From contig JACVVK020000054.1 of assembly GCA_018292915.2 (NCBI GenBank), positions 1,152,501 to 1,216,500 on the forward strand: a stretch of 64,000 nt of DNA. The letters run 5' to 3'. Positions 60,330-64,000 of this stretch are shown in pieces. This stretch comes from Batillaria attramentaria (taxonomy: Eukaryota; Mollusca; Gastropoda; Batillariidae). Position numbers and translations under genes: made by a program. The notes under the pieces were generated by a model. That model made no database searches. It saw only the letters and a list, made by a program, of their open reading frames with translations, and had not been told where the DNA came from. Position 1 is the first letter of the stretch. Each line of letters opens with the position of its first letter.

Positions 60330-62599
60330 GAAAGTGAGGTTTGGGAAAGTGATGGTTTCACCCATTTTACTGCTGCCCCTGTTTGTTTATTACCTGAGAA
60401 CCTCTGCTGTCCTGCAGTGTGTTTCAGTACTTTCATTGTTGAGCCATGGGAGGACTTTGTTGCTTTTTGTGTCTTTCAGTACAGAGTATCTCAGCAGAAG
60501 CAGCGTTGTATGAGACATGCTATGTGACGGCCCACAAGCTGCCATGCCGCTGTGCAAGGTTCCATCCCACTGGTCAGATCATTGCCACAGGCTCGGAGGA
60601 TTGCTCCATCAAGGTTGGTTTGACAGATCAGGAACTGTTACTTTAATGGCCCTAACTTTTCAGCCGCTTTTTAATTTTACACTAAAAAACTTAAAGTGTC
60701 AAAATGAAGGTCTGGCCGAAAGCCATTGAATGCCAGACTGGCAAACCGGCAAAGTTTTATCAGTTTGTTCCATTTTTCTGGACATTTGGCATTATCTTCA
60801 GGTTGTTTCATAGTTTTTCTGGTCTGGTTGAAAACTTAGGGACAGATCTTTGGTGCCTGGTCGAAAAGTAAGGAGTTTTTTTGTTTTTTTTTTAACTGAA
60901 TTTTTCCGGATTTTGCACGTGATGGTTGAAAAGTTAAGATATTTGCAGTCTCGACATTCATGGTAGTATTGGTACTATGAAATACTATCACACACATCTA
61001 GTTTACTCACAGAAAGAGAAGACCTGCCACGGATAATCCCTTATTGGTGGCAGTTAGGCAGTGGCATAAAAATTTGTGTTGTAAACTATTTATTGTCATC
61101 AGATTCTGGATGTGGAGAGAATGCTGGCCAAGAGTGCCACTCCAGTAGAGATCATCGCCATGGAAACGCCGCAGCAACAGATGGAGAACCACCCAGTTAT
61201 TCGCACATTATATGACCATGCAGCTGTAAGCAACCTTACTTCAACTTTTCCTCTGATTTCCTTGATATTGGACGTAACATTGTTGGTACCTTAGGATCAA
61301 ACGTGAAGCTGAAAACTCTGTACTGAGAATGAATTGTATGTATAGATCTATACAAGTGTTCAACATTTGGTCAGTTGCTCACCATGGAATAACTTTGTGG
61401 GCATTTGATTATCTGCTGTGCTTCTGTGACAAGCGTTTTGACTTTTAATTTTTTAAACTTTTTGTGAAAAATAACAACTACCTATAACGATGTTCAATTC
61501 TAGGGTGTCTGGTCTTTCAGATTTAATTTTATTGTATACATGAAGCAGTGCCACAGCAACGTGGAAGCAGTCATTTGTGAGAGTATTTTACAGGAGGTGA
61601 CATGCCTGGATTTCCACCCCTATGAGCAGATTTTAGCTTCAGGTAGCAAGGACTTCAGCATTCGATTTTTTGAGTATTCCAAACCCTCTGTCAAGAAGGC
61701 CTACAAAAGTATCCAGGTATGTTGTTTCTGGCATCAGACCAGTTCCATTTTGAATCTTTCTTAATTGGCAGAGGCAACAGAATGCTATCATGTGTGCACT
61801 ATTTTTAATATGCCCCCCCCCACCCTCCCCCACCCCCCAAAAAAAAAAAATCTGTCAGGCAATAGTGCTTGTGGATATTGCTCTGTGCTTTGGTGTGATT
61901 TCAAGTGTCCTTCATCAGTCAGCTTTGTACTCTTTGAGGAAATCATGAATGACTTTTTACAAAAAAACATGTATGACATGTATGTTTTGATATATGGAAT
62001 TACATGGAAAGCAAAATTGTTTGCTGCAGTAACTACTGAACATCTTTGGTCATCTGTGATAGACATAGTGGCCCACTAGTAATAGAAGTAGTACATAGTA
62101 GTAGTACCAGTATCTTTGTTTCAGTCAGTATATTTGGACATTTGTGAATTTCATTGCAGGAAGCAGCTCCTTTGAGGTGTTTGTCTTTTCATCCAAGTGG
62201 TGATTTTTTAGCTATAGGCACACAACATCCAACATGTGAGTTTTTTAATGTGTTTACGACTGCTTTCATTGGTACATTGATGTACAGAGTATACTCGCTA
62301 TCACTCTCTCTGTAAAACTAAAAGATCTATGTACAGGATGCAGACTGGACTTTTCTTTTAGCTGTGTACTTATAACTGGATTTAATTAATTTGGATAGAT
62401 ATTGAAATCACTTCACAATAGGTTAAATCATCATTAAGGATATATCTCAGTGATATAACCAATGCTATAAACAGTGCAATGTGAATATATGCAAATGAAT
62501 CCGTTGTATATTTTTTCAGTGCGATTGTACGATGCCAATACAATGCAGTGTTTTGTTGGGAGTAATCCCGCTGATCAGCACAAAGGACCCGTAACAGAT
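56805..62599 (+). CDS. CSTF1: Cleavage stimulation factor subunit 1 (CstF-50), 3' end outside window
   Basis: Eight coding exons with matching phases: 56805-56857, 59015-59142, 60141-60218, 60480-60613, 61103-61225, 61594-61716, 62160-62235, 62520-62599; 265 residues of an expected about 430. CstF-50 is the WD40 subunit of the nuclear CstF complex, which binds the GU-rich element downstream of polyadenylation sites. The N-terminal homodimerisation region ([17 protein letters not shown], then [20 protein letters not shown]) matches the family. Then come [26 protein letters not shown], a first WD repeat with [20 protein letters not shown], then [41 protein letters not shown] and [19 protein letters not shown]. 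The first exon is assigned from its ATG, the AG/GT junction and homology across it. The last four or so WD repeats lie to the right of the window. Confidence 0.93.
57535..58176. mobile_element. hAT-like element with 6-base TSD
   Basis: The ends CAGGGGTGGCAG and CTAGCACCCCTG are inverse complements at 10 of 12 positions. AATTAC directly flanks both sides (57529-57534 and 58177-58182). The interior has repeated GATTTCCGATT phrases and three G or C homopolymer blocks. No transposase ORF. Confidence 0.7.
58232..58288. repeat. (AC)n microsatellite
   Basis: About 28 AC units in CSTF1 intron 1. Confidence 0.95.
59143..60140 (+). other. CSTF1 intron 2 with a MITE
   Basis: Carries the 418-base hAT-like MITE at 59650-60067, ending about 70 bases before the exon 3 acceptor. 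The rest is unremarkable. Confidence 0.75.
59650..60067. mobile_element. hAT-like MITE with 6-base TSD
   Basis: The ends CAGGGTCCGTACAGGTCATG and ACCCGTATGGACCGTG are inverse complements with a few mismatches. TTCACA directly flanks both ends (59644-59649 and 60068-60073). The interior repeats GGAAAAGTCATGGAA-like phrases close to both ends. Confidence 0.7.
60614..61102 (+). other. CSTF1 intron 4
   Basis: AT-rich, GT-AG intron; repeated short phrases of the type GGTTGAAAAGTTA/GGTCGAAAAGTAA suggest a degenerate local repeat. No gene. Confidence 0.7.
61226..61593 (+). other. CSTF1 intron 5
   Basis: Unremarkable AT-rich intron. Confidence 0.7.
61717..62159 (+). other. CSTF1 intron 6
   Basis: Contains a C-rich/A-rich tract at 61812-61850. 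Nothing else recognised. Confidence 0.7.
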
Positions 62600-62606
62600 G
62601 TGAGTA

Positions 62607-62658
<52 letters not shown>

Positions 62659-62800
62659 TGTAGGGTGGTATCTCTAAACCATCTTCAGTTTGCAGGGTCT
62701 TGGAACCAAAGGTATTCAGGAAAAAAAAAAAATCATGCGTTTTTGGCTCACTTGTGTAACAAAGTGAGTCTATGTAATAGCCCTCCGTCGTCTGTCTGTG

Positions 62801-62843
<43 letters not shown>

Positions 62844-64000
62844 GTGTCCGCAGTAAACCTTAACATTGGCCTTTTCTCAGAATCTACAAATAGCAGAGGC
62901 ACCAAACTTGGCCTGTTGATAGACAGCCATGAGACCTTTCAAAACATACCATATTGATTGACCTTGACCCAAGGTCAAGGCCACTAAAGCTGTCTGTTTG
63001 CTGGGTTTCATTGGCATTTTCTCAGAATCTAGAAAAGCCAGAGACATCAAACTTTGTGTGATTATAGACATTGACAACACCTTTACTGACATACCTGTAT
63101 TCAGTGGCTTTGAGTCAAGGTCAAGGCCATACAAGCTGTTTGCGGAAATGCTTCCAAAACCTTAACATTGACATTTTCTCAGAAACAATAAATGGCAGAA
63201 GCACCAAACCTGGCTTGCTGATAGACAGCCGTAAGACCTTTCAAAACATACCATATTGACTGACCTTGATCCAAGTTCAAGGTCACCAAAGCTGTCTGTT
63301 TGGAAATTTTACATTGGCATTTTCTCAGAATCTAGAAAAGCCAGAGACATCAAACTTTGCGTGATGATAGACATTGACAACAACTTTACTGATATACCTG
63401 TATTTAGTGGCTTTGAGTCAAGGTCAAGGCCATACAAGCTGTTTGCGGAAATGCTTCCAAAACCTTAACATTGACATTTTCTCAGAAACAATAAATGGCA
63501 GAAGCACCAAACCTGGCTTGCTGATAGACAGCAGTAAGACCTTCCAAGGCATACTGTTTGAATGACCTTGACTGAAGGTCAAGGTCACTAAATCTGTCTC
63601 ACTGGAAATTTACAATTGCCATTTTCTCAAAATCTAGGGATACCAGAGACATCAAACTTTGTACGATGATAGACATTGACAAAACCTGTACTGGCATACT
63701 TGTATTCAATTTCGTGAGTCAAGGTCAAGGCCACTCAAAATGTTTTGCGGAGTTCTTAACGTTAGCATTTTCTTAGAAACAACAAACAGCAGAGACACCA
63801 AACAAGGCACAATGATAGGCAGCAATGAGACCTATGCAGACATAGCTTTTTGAATGAACTTGACTCAAGGTCAAGGTCAATACAGCTGTCTGTTATGAAA
63901 TTTTACATTACCGTTTGTACAGAAGCTGCGAAAACTAGAGCTATCAAACGTGGCATAAAGATAGTCATTGATAAGCTCTTCACTTACAGATCTCATTTGA
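62600..64000 (+). other. CSTF1 intron 8 (incomplete) filled by a repeat array
   Basis: Donor GTGAGT at 62600, then (TG)n to 62655. From about 62740 to the window end it is the AGGTCA repeat array. The next exon is not reached. Confidence 0.75.
62740..64000 (+). repeat. Repeat element with arrayed AGGTCA half-sites, copy 2 (runs off the end)
   Basis: Opens TTTTTGGCTCACTTGTGTAAC and a (GTCT)n tract (62791-62842), as in copy 1. Units of about 300 bases follow: 63009-63232 and 63313-63533 are almost identical, pointing to a recent unit duplication. AAGGTCAAGG cores occur near 62970, 63118, 63420, 63573, 63720 and 63868. Confidence 0.8.

Overview
This is nuclear DNA from an animal, most likely a gastropod or other mollusc. 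Split genes with GT/AG introns, heavy (CA)n/(GT)n and poly-G/poly-C tracts, and many short interspersed elements rule out a bacterium. The mollusc guess rests on repeats that look like families I associate with mollusc genomes (the AAGGTCAAGG arrays and the tRNA-derived SINEs); this is inference, not a search result.

Four conserved protein-coding genes could be rebuilt exon by exon, with every splice phase closing. (1) The 3' half of a Spindly (SPDL1) gene on the + strand (1-1989), a kinetochore dynein adaptor ending in a CaaX farnesylation box (CKQQ). (2) A complete SLC25A33/36-type mitochondrial pyrimidine-nucleotide carrier on the - strand (CDS 20249 down to 8855, 7 coding exons, 341 aa), convergent with Spindly. 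(3) A complete trifunctional purine-synthesis gene GART (GARS-AIRS-GART fusion) on the + strand (CDS 41528-52775, 19 coding exons, 999 aa). (4) The 5' two thirds of CSTF1, the CstF-50 WD40 subunit of the polyadenylation machinery, on the + strand (from 56805, 8 exons, 265 aa so far), running off the right edge. The carrier and GART both serve nucleotide metabolism, but nothing in the sequence shows a functional link between them.

The rest is non-coding and rich in repeats. The 21 kb between the carrier promoter and GART (20.3-41.5 kb) holds no gene I can support. It contains nested transposons: a 1.69 kb element with 230-bp terminal inverted repeats and a CCGG target-site duplication (TSD) sits inside a SINE whose own 13-bp TSD flanks the whole nest. 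A 441-bp relative lies 3 kb away. Other elements include a MITE seen twice (0.1 and 30.0 kb), hAT-like MITEs with 6-bp TSDs (57.5 and 59.65 kb), a TA-flanked MITE (40.9 kb), a solo-LTR candidate inside GART (49.2 kb), a broken hAT-derived zinc-finger ORF inside the carrier gene (12.65 kb), and two arrays (3.1-4.2 kb and 62.7 kb to the end) packed with TCAAGGTCA nuclear-receptor half-sites.

I found no CRISPR array, operon, plasmid or phage feature, and no free-standing tRNA or rRNA gene.
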